From JAOUGY01 sp963785075 (GTDB lineage: Bacteria; Actinomycetota; Acidimicrobiia; Spongiisociales; ZC4RG35): DNA of 64,000 nt. The notes under the pieces are model-generated. The model saw nothing but the letters and a program-made list of their open reading frames with translations, was not told the DNA's origin and did no database searches. Shown in pieces: positions 24,983 to 33,257 of this stretch. Positions within the stretch are counted from its first letter, which is position 1; the number at the start of each line of letters is the position of its first letter. Position numbers and translations under genes: made by a program. The stretch spans positions 217,790-281,789 of the forward strand of contig CAWATW010000009.1 of NCBI GenBank assembly GCA_963785075.1, read 5' to 3'.

Positions 24983-26356
24983 TCAGCCCATGGCGGTTCC
25001 AGCATCCGCTTGCAGGAGCCTGCCGAGGCGTGCCCGCCGGCCACCCGAATCTGGCAGTCCGTCGAGGACTTCCCACGGGGTGAGGGGGCTCGAACGATCG
25101 TGCCAGCCCTCGCACACGGCCATGCCGGCCGCAAACTGATCGAGCACCGAGCGCTGTCCCCGACGCCCGAACGTCGAAGCGGCCGGATAGTCGAACGGGG
25201 TGGGGTTGATGACGCCCCCACAGGCATAGATCGTCGCTGCGTCCATCCGGAGCAGAAAGACCTCGGCCGGGAGATCCTCTGTCTCATCGGGCCACACCCC
25301 GCCGTGGAGCGGTGCGACGGGGAGGTGCTTGAGGCTCGGCACATCTCTTCGGATTCTTGCACGCCGCGTCAACGACCGACGCGCCCAGAGCCCGGCCGCA
25401 GCGGCGGTCCACGCCGCAGCACCGATCCACCACCCCAACGCGCCACTCAGCGCTACACCCAGCGCCGGGATCGCGAGCGGTGCGGCGGCCACCGCATGCG
25501 CTCCATCGAAGCGGGGGAACACGACCGAGGCCCCCACTCCCGCCAGGACCACGGCGATCGAGGCGTTCTGCACTCCGGACGCCAAGGCCCAGACGGCGAC
25601 CATCGGGGTGATCACCACCAAGACCATCGCCACCACCATCGCCGCCTGCACCACCGCCAGATCCCATCGTCTCCAGCGTCGGGTGGCGATCCACGACCAC
25701 GGGTCAACACCCCCCGTCGCCAGGTACTCGCCCTTGTTCGCAACCGCCCTGCGAAAGAACCAACGGACGCTCGATGGCCTGACGGCGACCGCGACGGCCG
25801 CTGGGATCGCTGACGCAGCCAGCAACTGGAGCGCATGGCTCCACCCGTCGCCGACCCAGACGACCGCCCCAAGAGACGTCGCCGCCAGCACGCCCACGGG
25901 ATAGCGGCCGAGGATCCCCAACCCCAGGACTAGTCCCGCCAGCAGCGGCCGACCCTCGACGACCGCCACCGCCGCCCACAATGTCGTGGCGGCGGTCAGG
26001 TGTCCGTAATGGTTGTGCACGGCGAGGTGCAGCCCCCCGAACGCCACTGTGGCGCCTGCCACGAAGGAGGCGGCGGCGAGGCTGCCGCCTACGAGAACCG
26101 TCGCCGCCCAGATCTCGGCGATCACGTACCCGACGGTGAGCGTCCGGACCACCACAGCCTGAGGGCGAAGCGCTCGAAACGCCAGTGACTGGAACCAGAT
26201 CGCCAGCGGAGCCGCCCCGTAGAACACGTCGCGATAGAGCCGATCGCCTCGGTTCATCCGCCGAGCCACCACCAGACTCCACGCCTCGTCGACCGAGACG
26301 GGCCGGTACCACGCGCCAACGAGGGTCGCGACCCCCGCCAGCGCCACCCAGATCAT
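24983..26356 (-). CDS. Multipass membrane glycosyltransferase-like protein (GT-C type)
   Basis: A 457-residue protein from ATG 26356 (overlapping the upstream stop by 4 bp; an in-frame ATG at 26395 is an alternative). Eight to ten hydrophobic segments are visible. The first luminal loop has the acidic pair of GT-C enzymes in RPVSVDEAWS and later RDVFYGAAPL, resembling PMT/ArnT-type transferases that use lipid-phosphate sugars. The C-terminal 110 residues are soluble. It is the last gene of the six-gene glycan-type operon and probably transfers a sugar from a polyprenyl-phosphate donor outside the membrane. Confidence 0.75.
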   Translation of the reverse strand: MIWVALAGVATLVGAWYRPVSVDEAWSLVVARRMNRGDRLYRDVFYGAAPLAIWFQSLAFRALRPQAVVVRTLTVGYVIAEIWAATVLVGGSLAAASFVAGATVAFGGLHLAVHNHYGHLTAATTLWAAVAVVEGRPLLAGLVLGLGILGRYPVGVLAATSLGAVVWVGDGWSHALQLLAASAIPAAVAVAVRPSSVRWFFRRAVANKGEYLATGGVDPWSWIATRRWRRWDLAVVQAAMVVAMVLVVITPMVAVWALASGVQNASIAVVLAGVGASVVFPRFDGAHAVAAAPLAIPALGVALSGALGWWIGAAAWTAAAAGLWARRSLTRRARIRRDVPSLKHLPVAPLHGGVWPDETEDLPAEVFLLRMDAATIYACGGVINPTPFDYPAASTFGRRGQRSVLDQFAAGMAVCEGWHDRSSPLTPWEVLDGLPDSGGRRARLGRLLQADAGTAMG

Positions 26357-27057
26357 CCGAGGCGAATCAGCCGGAACGCTCCGACCTTCGACCATCCGGG
26401 GACGCGCTCGATCACCCCTTCGAGCTGCCGACCCCAGTTGCGGTTGGTGAGAGCGGGTGGAGTGGCACCGAACGCCTCGAACTCGACGTCTGTGAACCCG
26501 GCCTCACGGGCTGCAGTGGCGAGCCTCGCCCGGGTCATCTTGAAGATCCCTTTCTCTCCCCGCCAGGTCATGCCCGGTGTCAGCGTGATCTGCAGGCAAT
26601 AGGGCACGTATACCGGATTGGGTTCCAGGAAGACGGCGGTGCCTCCATCCCGCAGGGCGGTTCGCGCTCCGCTCATCACCGGGGTGAGGTCGTCGAGGTG
26701 GTGCAGGAAGAAGAACCCGGTGACGGCGTCGAACGCCCCGGAGAGTTCGGCGGGCGGGTCGGCGGCGTCGGCGAGCAAGACCGGAATGTCGGGTCTCAAC
26801 CGCGACAGCTCGTCGACGAGGGCGGGCGTCAGGTCGAGACCGGTGACCTCGTACCCGAGGTCGGCGAGGGCTGCCGTGTACTTGCCGAGACCACAGCCCA
26901 GGTCCAAGATCTTGGCGCCGGGTTCCACGCCCAATGCCGCAACGACTTCGGATACGTGACGTTGCACGTAGGGGGTCCCAGCCTGATCGACGGTCATGCG
27001 CGGCAACGGTCGCGACGAGTAGTACGACCGCTGGTAGTCGTTGTGGCTGCTGCTCAT
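26353..27057 (-). CDS. Class I SAM-dependent methyltransferase
   Basis: A 234-residue methyltransferase starting at ATG 27057 (ATGA overlap with the GT2 stop). SAM-binding motif I is ILDLGCGLGKYT; the acidic residue of motif II is in VTGLDLTP; DAVTGFFFLHHLDDL is the post-motif strand and helix. The C-terminus is long (FKMTRARLATAAREAGF). The middle of the operon contains a glycosyltransferase on each side, so the acceptor is probably a sugar or lipid-linked glycan. Confidence 0.85.
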   Translation of the reverse strand: MSSSHNDYQRSYYSSRPLPRMTVDQAGTPYVQRHVSEVVAALGVEPGAKILDLGCGLGKYTAALADLGYEVTGLDLTPALVDELSRLRPDIPVLLADAADPPAELSGAFDAVTGFFFLHHLDDLTPVMSGARTALRDGGTAVFLEPNPVYVPYCLQITLTPGMTWRGEKGIFKMTRARLATAAREAGFTDVEFEAFGATPPALTNRNWGRQLEGVIERVPGWSKVGAFRLIRLG

Positions 27058-27779
27058 GATCTCTCCCTTGGCTGGACCCGGATGGGCTGCGGCAAAGGCT
27101 GGGTCACACCAGCCGAAATCGACAATCCCCGAATGCTGGCTGCCGCCATCTTCACCCGGGTCCTCGTGGTGTACGACGATCTCCCGTCTATCCGGCGGTG
27201 CCTCCGCACGGGGACGGAGGTGATCCGCGCTCCGCTCCGGGCGTATGCGACGAGAGGGTCGTCTCCTGGGCGGGCAACCTCGATCATGGCCCGCACGGCT
27301 GCGACCGTCGCAACGTGGAACAGCCCGGCATCCGGGGGGATGCGCCCGCCGCTGGCGAGCCATCTCGCCCTTCTGAACATGCTGGCCTCGATCCGTCGCC
27401 GGAACGCCTGGTGGTCACCTCTCCGACCGGCGCACACGACGTCGGCGCCATTGCGGTCGAGGGCAGCGACGAGGAGGCGGACCGAATCGGGATCGTCCTG
27501 GAGATCTGCGTCCATCACACAAGCCAACGTCGAGTCGACAAGTCCGAGCCCGGCGAGCACCGCCACCCGCTGGCCCTGGTTGGCGTCGAAGCGATACGCC
27601 CGGACGTGTTCCCGGTCCGACACCAACGAGCCCGAGCCTTCGGGACAGGCATCGTCGACGACCACCACCGAGTGGCGAAGGGCGAACGCAGGGGCCAGCG
27701 CCTCGATTCTGTCGATGAGTTCCGGCAGCGTGGAGGCGGTCGAATAGCTGGGAACGACGAAGGTGATCGAGTCGATCAT
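27054..27779 (-). CDS. Family 2 glycosyltransferase (polyprenyl-phosphate type)
   Basis: A 241-residue GT-A fold enzyme with the N-terminal strand ITFVVPSYSTASTLPEL, VVVVDDACPEGS and the metal/UDP-binding motif MDADLQDDP (DxD). This DPM1-like DADLQDDP signature is typical for dolichyl/undecaprenyl-phosphate sugar synthases. It could supply the lipid-linked sugar used by the GT-C-like protein downstream. Both junctions overlap by 4 bp. Confidence 0.88.
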   Translation of the reverse strand: MIDSITFVVPSYSTASTLPELIDRIEALAPAFALRHSVVVVDDACPEGSGSLVSDREHVRAYRFDANQGQRVAVLAGLGLVDSTLACVMDADLQDDPDSVRLLVAALDRNGADVVCAGRRGDHQAFRRRIEASMFRRARWLASGGRIPPDAGLFHVATVAAVRAMIEVARPGDDPLVAYARSGARITSVPVRRHRRIDGRSSYTTRTRVKMAAASIRGLSISAGVTQPLPQPIRVQPRERS

Positions 27780-28537
27780 TCGGGCACACGCGCCGGGGCG
27801 GCCAGGTCGGCCAGCATCAGTCGAATGTCCGCCAGCCCAGCACTGGGATCAGCGCCGGCGTCGGCGAGGAACGACCTTCTGAGAAAGGTGAACGCCGCAC
27901 CGATGCGAACCATCTCGGCGGCCAGGGACGTCGTCGGTACGGGGAATCCGCAGCCCGGCAATGTGAGCCCGCCAAAACCGAACGGAACATCCACACAGGC
28001 CTCGGCCACCCTCCCGAGCGTGCCGTCTTCCAGCGGGGTGAATATGTCCGGTGTTCCGCGTTCGAGGGCGAGGTCCATCAGCCCGAGGTACGCGCGTGAG
28101 ATGGGAAGCGATGCGATGTCTCGAGCAGCCGCGACCGCATCGAGCGTCTCGATCATCACCCCCACTCCAACTCGGCCTGCGGCGACTGCGAGCGCCTGCT
28201 CCACCTCGTCGGGCCTACGGACCATCGGCAGGATGATCTCCGAGACACCCACGTCCATCGCGGCGAGGATGTCGATCGGGCCCTGAGCCGACCACGCGTC
28301 GATGCGGCAGATCACGGGAACGGTGGAGGCGGACATCACGGTTTCGAGGTCGACCCGGGTATCGGGTCCGATCTGGGTGTCGATGCCAAGCAGGCTGATT
28401 GCGTGGCGTTGGCGCACCTTCTTTCCCGAACGCTCCCAGTCGACCACGACGGCATCGGCCTTGTGCAGGGCGCCGGCACCGGCGACCGCCTCCACCACCG
28501 GTGGCGTCGAGTCGAAGACGAAGAGTTCGACCGTCAT
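27776..28537 (-). CDS. HpcH/HpaI aldolase/citrate lyase-like protein
   Basis: A 253-residue TIM-barrel protein from ATG 28537. Visible are DAVVVDWERSGK (first strand acidic site), EIILPMVRRPDEV, the metal-binding Glu in GVMIETLDA and the Asp in YLGLMDLALERG. These are the family's Mg-binding residues, so catalysis is likely. The family catalyses retro-aldol C-C cleavage of 2-keto-3-hydroxy acids or CoA thioesters. Its presence between a methyltransferase and a glycosyltransferase is unexpected; it may shape a precursor of an unusual sugar or acyl group. Confidence 0.82.
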   Translation of the reverse strand: MTVELFVFDSTPPVVEAVAGAGALHKADAVVVDWERSGKKVRQRHAISLLGIDTQIGPDTRVDLETVMSASTVPVICRIDAWSAQGPIDILAAMDVGVSEIILPMVRRPDEVEQALAVAAGRVGVGVMIETLDAVAAARDIASLPISRAYLGLMDLALERGTPDIFTPLEDGTLGRVAEACVDVPFGFGGLTLPGCGFPVPTTSLAAEMVRIGAAFTFLRRSFLADAGADPSAGLADIRLMLADLAAPARVPE

Positions 28538-29226
28538 GGCTTCACCGCCACCACCACCAGGCTGGAGCCGGTGGGCGGAGCCGGCGCCTGCCATCTGGCG
28601 AGGCCGGCTTCCAGCAGGTTGATACCGGTGAGAATGCGGTTGAGCCCGCCCACCTGCTCCTCGCGTTCAGGGCGTTCCTGCCCTGTCACCCGGGCGACCA
28701 GACGCACGCCGATCAGCGCCGGCAGCAGGAAGAACTGATACCCGCGCAGTTCCCGGACCTCGAATCCGCTGCGTTCCACGACCGCTCGAAGGCTGCGGCG
28801 CCGGTAGCGCCGCAGATGTCCCGCCGCCACATCACGAGGACCCCAGAGCGACGGCCAACCGGGGACGGTCACCAGCAGATGTCCTCCGGGTCGGAGCACC
28901 CGGAAGGCCTCGTCGAGTGCGGCGGAGTCGTCGACATGTTCGATGACGTCGCGGACGAGCACGGTCCCCACCGCAGCGTCGCCGAGCGGCATCGCCAGGA
29001 CGGTGGCTCGCACTCCACCCGGCTCGACCGCTCCCGTGTCGAACCAGACACAGCCCGTCGCGAGCCTGCGGGCGTAGTCCCCGGTCCCGGCGCCGGCGTC
29101 GACGAACGGGGCGCTCATGGCGTGGCGCGCGATCAGAAGGTCGACGAGACGATCACGGCCGATCGACCAGAAGTGACTGCCTTCCATCGATCTGAGACGT
29201 TCAAGACGATCAACGGGGAGTGTCAT
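28534..29226 (-). CDS. Class I SAM-dependent methyltransferase
   Basis: A 230-residue protein starting ATG 29226. The N-terminal MEGSHFWSIGRD is common in methyltransferases of cell-surface glycan loci. Motif I is FVDAGAGTGDYARRL; VRDVIEHVDD and LRPGGHLLVTVPGWPSLWGP follow. The last 60 residues contain a hydrophobic segment (QFFLLPALIGVRLVA), indicating membrane association. It overlaps neighbours on both sides by 4 bp. Substrate is probably lipid-linked. Confidence 0.85.
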   Translation of the reverse strand: MTLPVDRLERLRSMEGSHFWSIGRDRLVDLLIARHAMSAPFVDAGAGTGDYARRLATGCVWFDTGAVEPGGVRATVLAMPLGDAAVGTVLVRDVIEHVDDSAALDEAFRVLRPGGHLLVTVPGWPSLWGPRDVAAGHLRRYRRRSLRAVVERSGFEVRELRGYQFFLLPALIGVRLVARVTGQERPEREEQVGGLNRILTGINLLEAGLARWQAPAPPTGSSLVVVAVKP

Positions 29227-30119
29227 GCCAAGGAGCGGCGCAGTCCGTCTATGAGCGTCGTCTCTGCTTTCCAGCCGAGCACGGCTGCGGCCCGGGACGG
29301 ATCAGACACCCATCGCCCCCGATCCCAGGGCCGAGGCTCGAACTCGCCGTGGACCACGTCGATCGTCCGGCCAGTGGCCGCCTCGGCGGCGGCGATCAAC
29401 TCGGGCACCGTGGTTCCCACTCCTGATCCGAGGTTGAACTCACCTGTCACCTCATCGTGGCAGGCGGCGATCGCCGCCTGCGCGATGTCGTCGACGAACA
29501 CCAGATCACGGCTGGAAGGAGTGGCCGTGGTCTTGAACGGGACGCCGGTCATGGCCGCCCGAAGCACGGTGGGCACCACCCGATCTTCCGGTTCGCCAGG
29601 CCCGTAGACGGAAAACGGTCGGAGGATCACGGTCGGCGCTCCCGTCTCCGACGCCCACAGCCTCACGGCGCTGGTGGCGGCGTTCGCAGCGACACCGCGG
29701 AGGCTCACAGGGCCGATGGCGGAGGCCTCGTCGTGTTGAAGGGGGGACGGGGCGAACTCATGGCTGGAGGCGAGGTGCACGAAGCGGGTCCCTCTATGCC
29801 GGCACGCCTCGAGAAGAGAGGTGGTCGCAACCGCCGAGTCGCGCCATGCCGCCAGCTTCTCCTCGGCGCTCTGTGGTCGATGCGGCCCTCCGATCGCGTT
29901 GACCACGACGTCGGGTGCGACACGATCGAGGATGGCGGCGATGTGGCCCGGTTGGTCGATCGACGCACGGTGGCCGACAACACCCGGGCCCGGTTGTCGC
30001 GTGCGCCACGTCACGTGGACCGCGAAGCCCTCCGCTGCAGCGGCGTTTGCGATCGCCCGCCCGAGAAAGCCCACTCCGCCGGCGATCAGCATCTTCGTTG
30101 GCCGAGGTGGGTTGCCCAT
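29223..30119 (-). CDS. NAD-dependent epimerase/dehydratase family (extended SDR), lacking the usual YxxxK
   Basis: A 298-residue extended short-chain dehydrogenase, first gene of the operon. The cofactor motif is GGVGFLGRA; the HLASSHEF strand matches the active-site Ser/Thr region; RPFSVYGPGE and DLVFVDDIAQA are typical. The expected active-site YxxxK around residue 150 is replaced by RGVAANAATS, with neither Tyr nor Lys in place. The fold is therefore clear, but normal SDR chemistry is doubtful; it may bind nucleotide-sugar as a regulator or use other residues. ATG 30092 is a possible alternative start. Confidence 0.8.
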   Translation of the reverse strand: MGNPPRPTKMLIAGGVGFLGRAIANAAAAEGFAVHVTWRTRQPGPGVVGHRASIDQPGHIAAILDRVAPDVVVNAIGGPHRPQSAEEKLAAWRDSAVATTSLLEACRHRGTRFVHLASSHEFAPSPLQHDEASAIGPVSLRGVAANAATSAVRLWASETGAPTVILRPFSVYGPGEPEDRVVPTVLRAAMTGVPFKTTATPSSRDLVFVDDIAQAAIAACHDEVTGEFNLGSGVGTTVPELIAAAEAATGRTIDVVHGEFEPRPWDRGRWVSDPSRAAAVLGWKAETTLIDGLRRSLA

Positions 30120-30330
30120 TCGGCGGGAGCCTACCGCTCGGCGTGCCCCCGGGCGGCGCCGAAACCCCCAGCTGTGCGGATCCGCCGATCTCCCTCATGA
30201 GGTCGCGGGTCCGAGACGTCGCGCATCACCGATCCGATTCTCGATCCATACAGCCCTGGGCAACTCGATCGACAAGGCATAAGTTCGAATCGAGAAGTCG
30301 GCGCGGTTCTGCGCCGCGAAAGAGGGCATC

Positions 30331-31083
30331 ATGCGCACCAGGAACCTGGCGGGTTTGATCGTCCTGATGGTCATTGTCGCTGCCTGCGGCAACGCCGCCA
30401 CCACCACGACCCTGCCCGCCCAAACCACGTCATCACCGGCGGCCGGCGCCACCACCGACGAAGTCGCCACCACCGCCACAACGGCAACTTCGACCACCTC
30501 CACCCGGGCTGAGACGACGACCAGCGCCGTTCCCTCGACCACGGCAGCCGGGGCAGCGACGGCAACGGTCGAAGCGGCCGTGGCCACTGTCGAAGCAGGC
30601 CTCGCCGAGGAGTATGAGGCGTCCGAACCTCCCGAGGGCGTGCTCGGACCGAGCGAAGTCGTTTGCGCAGAGAGCGGCGCCATCCCGGTCGGAACGGTTC
30701 TCGGCTGCAGATTGGTACCGAATACCTCGTCCGACCTCCAGCTGGATGAGGCCGGGGTCGTCATCTACGTCCTCGACGGCGACGGCCGAGCGGCGTGGAC
30801 GGTCGGAACCGACGTTCCCGACTCGGCGGCCGGGCTGGCGGACGCCTTGGCGTTCGCCGGTTCGGATCTGATGTGCCGCGACCTGATGGACCCCGAAGTC
30901 GTCAGCGGGGTCTTCGGCGGTGTCGGGCGTCCCGCCGACTCCGCCTACTTCTGGTCGCTCGCATACTGGTCGCTCGTCGGAGCCCCCGACCGGATGGACG
31001 CCGACCTGGACGGGGTCCCGTGCGAGACCGTTCACGAACCGGCGATCGTCGCCAAGGTGCTCTCCGGTGGACCGTTTTCGTGA
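30331..31083 (+). CDS. Thr-rich lipoprotein with C-terminal excalibur-like module
   Basis: A 250-residue protein. The signal ends LMVIVAACG (Cys about 19). Residues 20-80 are Thr/Ala-rich. A C-terminal module contains CRDLMDP, AYWSLVGAPDRMDADLDGVPCETV, which is the same layout as the end of the DUF3160 protein at 16.3-18.8 kb (CRDL...AYWLTEGAPERMDADKNG.PCETV). It resembles excalibur calcium-binding motifs (DxDxDGxxCE) and the two Cys may form a disulfide outside the cell. The gene ends just before the first SLH gene. Confidence 0.8.
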   Translation: MRTRNLAGLIVLMVIVAACGNAATTTTLPAQTTSSPAAGATTDEVATTATTATSTTSTRAETTTSAVPSTTAAGAATATVEAAVATVEAGLAEEYEASEPPEGVLGPSEVVCAESGAIPVGTVLGCRLVPNTSSDLQLDEAGVVIYVLDGDGRAAWTVGTDVPDSAAGLADALAFAGSDLMCRDLMDPEVVSGVFGGVGRPADSAYFWSLAYWSLVGAPDRMDADLDGVPCETVHEPAIVAKVLSGGPFS

Positions 31084-31088
31084 ACACC

Positions 31089-31813
31089 GGGTGTTCTTGG
31101 TCGGTGTGCTCTACCAGTGAGACGACGGGTGGAGCGATAGTGGAGGTGTCCAAACGATGGTGCACCCTCCAAGGGGGCTGTGTGATGCGACGCTCACGAC
31201 TTGTTCTGATCCTGGCCCTGATCCTGACAACCGGCTTGCCGGCCCCACCGGCGTCCCCGGCCACACCGTGGCCCGGCTTCGACGACGTGACACCCTCCAA
31301 CATCTTCTACAACGACATCGTCTGGCTCAAAGACCAGGCAATCACCCTCGGCTGCAACCCGCCGGCAAACACCATGTTCTGTCCCGAGGACCCCGTCACC
31401 CGCGGTGAGATGGCAGCGTTCCTGACCCGGGCATTGAACCTGACCGACGCCGGAACCGGCGACTGGTTCACAGACGACGACACGTCGGTGTTCGAGGCCG
31501 ACCTCGATCGGGCCGCCCACGCCGGGATCGTCAAGGGCTGCGACCCACCCGCCAACACCATGGCCTGTCCCGACGACCCGATCACCCGCCAACAAATGGC
31601 GTCGTTCCTGGTTCGTGCCTTCGACCTCGACAAGGGCGGCGGTCTCGACTGGTTCGAGGACGACGACACCTCGATCCACCAGACCGACATCGACCGACTC
31701 CGAGCCGCCTGGATCACCTACGGGTGCAACCCACCCACCGAGAACCGATACTGCCCCACCGACCCCGTCACCCGCCAAGAAATGGCCGCCTTCCTCCACC
31801 GCGCCCTCCGAGA
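31089..31813 (+). repeat. 725-bp direct repeat, copy A (SLH promoter and N-terminal region)
   Basis: The sequence from 31089 to 31813 is repeated at 32533-33257 with a constant offset of 1444 bases. I read no difference between copies in the leader, and translations in several frames are identical. It includes the upstream leader, ribosome site, signal peptide and three SLH modules, and stops abruptly at AGAACC versus AGAGCC. Confidence 0.9.
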
Positions 31814-32516
31814 ACCAGTCGATGGAGCACGGATGGCCATCCACGGTCGTCTGTGGCCGGAGACGCTGTACCGATGGGGCGACCTCGTTGCCACCTATGA
31901 GCTGCGGGCCTCGGGGTCAGAGCCACTGAGCGATGTGTCGCTCTGGGCACCCGACTTCGGGCCGTGTACGTCATCGTCGATCGTTCCACCGGTTCCCTTG
32001 CTCGGCGACGACGACGCCCTCCTAGAACCGGGAGAGTTGTGGAACGGCTGGTGTGCCGGGGTGACCGGATACGCCGGTGAGTTGAACGTCGACGGGATCG
32101 GCATCGCCCTCGATGGCGCCACGGTGTCGGCGAGAGCCACACTCGATGTCGCCATCAGCCACCCGCTGCGGTTCTGGGTGTCCACCTCCGCCGACGCCGT
32201 GCCGTACGGTGAGGTCGCCACCTGGACGCTGACCGCCACCAATCCATCCGACATCCCGATCACACTCGACGTCATGCATTGGGAAGGCGAATGGCCCTGG
32301 ATGCCGATGACGGGGCCTACCCACGTCGAAGGCGACGGCGATGATCGACTCGAGCTCGACGAGCTGTGGACCTACGAAGCATCGGTTGTCATGTTCCAGC
32401 CGACCGCCATGCAGATCGCCGTGTCCTACGATCCGGTGGATGTCGACGGGTTCACCACGACCCGCGACGCCCCCGAGCTCTCGGTCGACGTGATCTACCC
32501 AGACATCGTCGATTGA
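31185..32516 (+). CDS. Secreted S-layer-homology (SLH) protein 1
   Basis: A 443-residue protein from ATG 31185 (AAGGGGG upstream). A signal peptide (LVLILALILTTGLPAPPASPA) is followed by three SLH repeats, about residues 28-210, each with a Cys pair: CNPPANTMFCPEDPVTRGEMAAFL, then CDPPANTMACPDDPITRQQMASFL, and CNPPTENRYCPTDPVTRQEMAAFL (shown as overlapping motif fragments: DPVTRGEMAAFL, DPITRQQMASFL, DPVTRQEMAAFL). The last 230 residues are a beta-sandwich of DUF11/CARDB type ending SVDVIYPDIVD. SLH modules bind cell-wall polysaccharide, so this is a cell-surface protein. The C-terminal part is unrelated in detail to the neighbour's. Confidence 0.88.
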   Translation: MRRSRLVLILALILTTGLPAPPASPATPWPGFDDVTPSNIFYNDIVWLKDQAITLGCNPPANTMFCPEDPVTRGEMAAFLTRALNLTDAGTGDWFTDDDTSVFEADLDRAAHAGIVKGCDPPANTMACPDDPITRQQMASFLVRAFDLDKGGGLDWFEDDDTSIHQTDIDRLRAAWITYGCNPPTENRYCPTDPVTRQEMAAFLHRALREPVDGARMAIHGRLWPETLYRWGDLVATYELRASGSEPLSDVSLWAPDFGPCTSSSIVPPVPLLGDDDALLEPGELWNGWCAGVTGYAGELNVDGIGIALDGATVSARATLDVAISHPLRFWVSTSADAVPYGEVATWTLTATNPSDIPITLDVMHWEGEWPWMPMTGPTHVEGDGDDRLELDELWTYEASVVMFQPTAMQIAVSYDPVDVDGFTTTRDAPELSVDVIYPDIVD

Positions 32517-32532
32517 AGTCGGTTCTGGGGGA

Positions 32533-33257
32533 GGGTGTTCTTGGTCGGTGTGCTCTACCAGTGAGACGACGGGTGGAGCGATAGTGGAGGTGTCCAAACG
32601 ATGGTGCACCCTCCAAGGGGGCTGTGTGATGCGACGCTCACGACTTGTTCTGATCCTGGCCCTGATCCTGACAACCGGCTTGCCGGCCCCACCGGCGTCC
32701 CCGGCCACACCGTGGCCCGGCTTCGACGACGTGACACCCTCCAACATCTTCTACAACGACATCGTCTGGCTCAAAGACCAGGCAATCACCCTCGGCTGCA
32801 ACCCGCCGGCAAACACCATGTTCTGTCCCGAGGACCCCGTCACCCGCGGTGAGATGGCAGCGTTCCTGACCCGGGCATTGAACCTGACCGACGCCGGAAC
32901 CGGCGACTGGTTCACAGACGACGACACGTCGGTGTTCGAGGCCGACCTCGATCGGGCCGCCCACGCCGGGATCGTCAAGGGCTGCGACCCACCCGCCAAC
33001 ACCATGGCCTGTCCCGACGACCCGATCACCCGCCAACAAATGGCGTCGTTCCTGGTTCGTGCCTTCGACCTCGACAAGGGCGGCGGTCTCGACTGGTTCG
33101 AGGACGACGACACCTCGATCCACCAGACCGACATCGACCGACTCCGAGCCGCCTGGATCACCTACGGGTGCAACCCACCCACCGAGAACCGATACTGCCC
33201 CACCGACCCCGTCACCCGCCAAGAAATGGCCGCCTTCCTCCACCGCGCCCTCCGAGA
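32533..33257 (+). repeat. 725-bp direct repeat, copy B
   Basis: Second copy of the 31089-31813 repeat. Both copies have the same leader, ribosome site and three SLH modules. Near-perfect identity over 725 bp, including synonymous positions, implies recent duplication or ongoing gene conversion; the adjacent C-terminal domains have already diverged completely. Confidence 0.9.

Noticed and set aside
24983..30119. Possible secondary-metabolite cluster
   Set aside because: There is no polyketide, peptide-synthetase or terpene core enzyme. GT2 and GT-C-like genes favour lipid-linked glycan synthesis.
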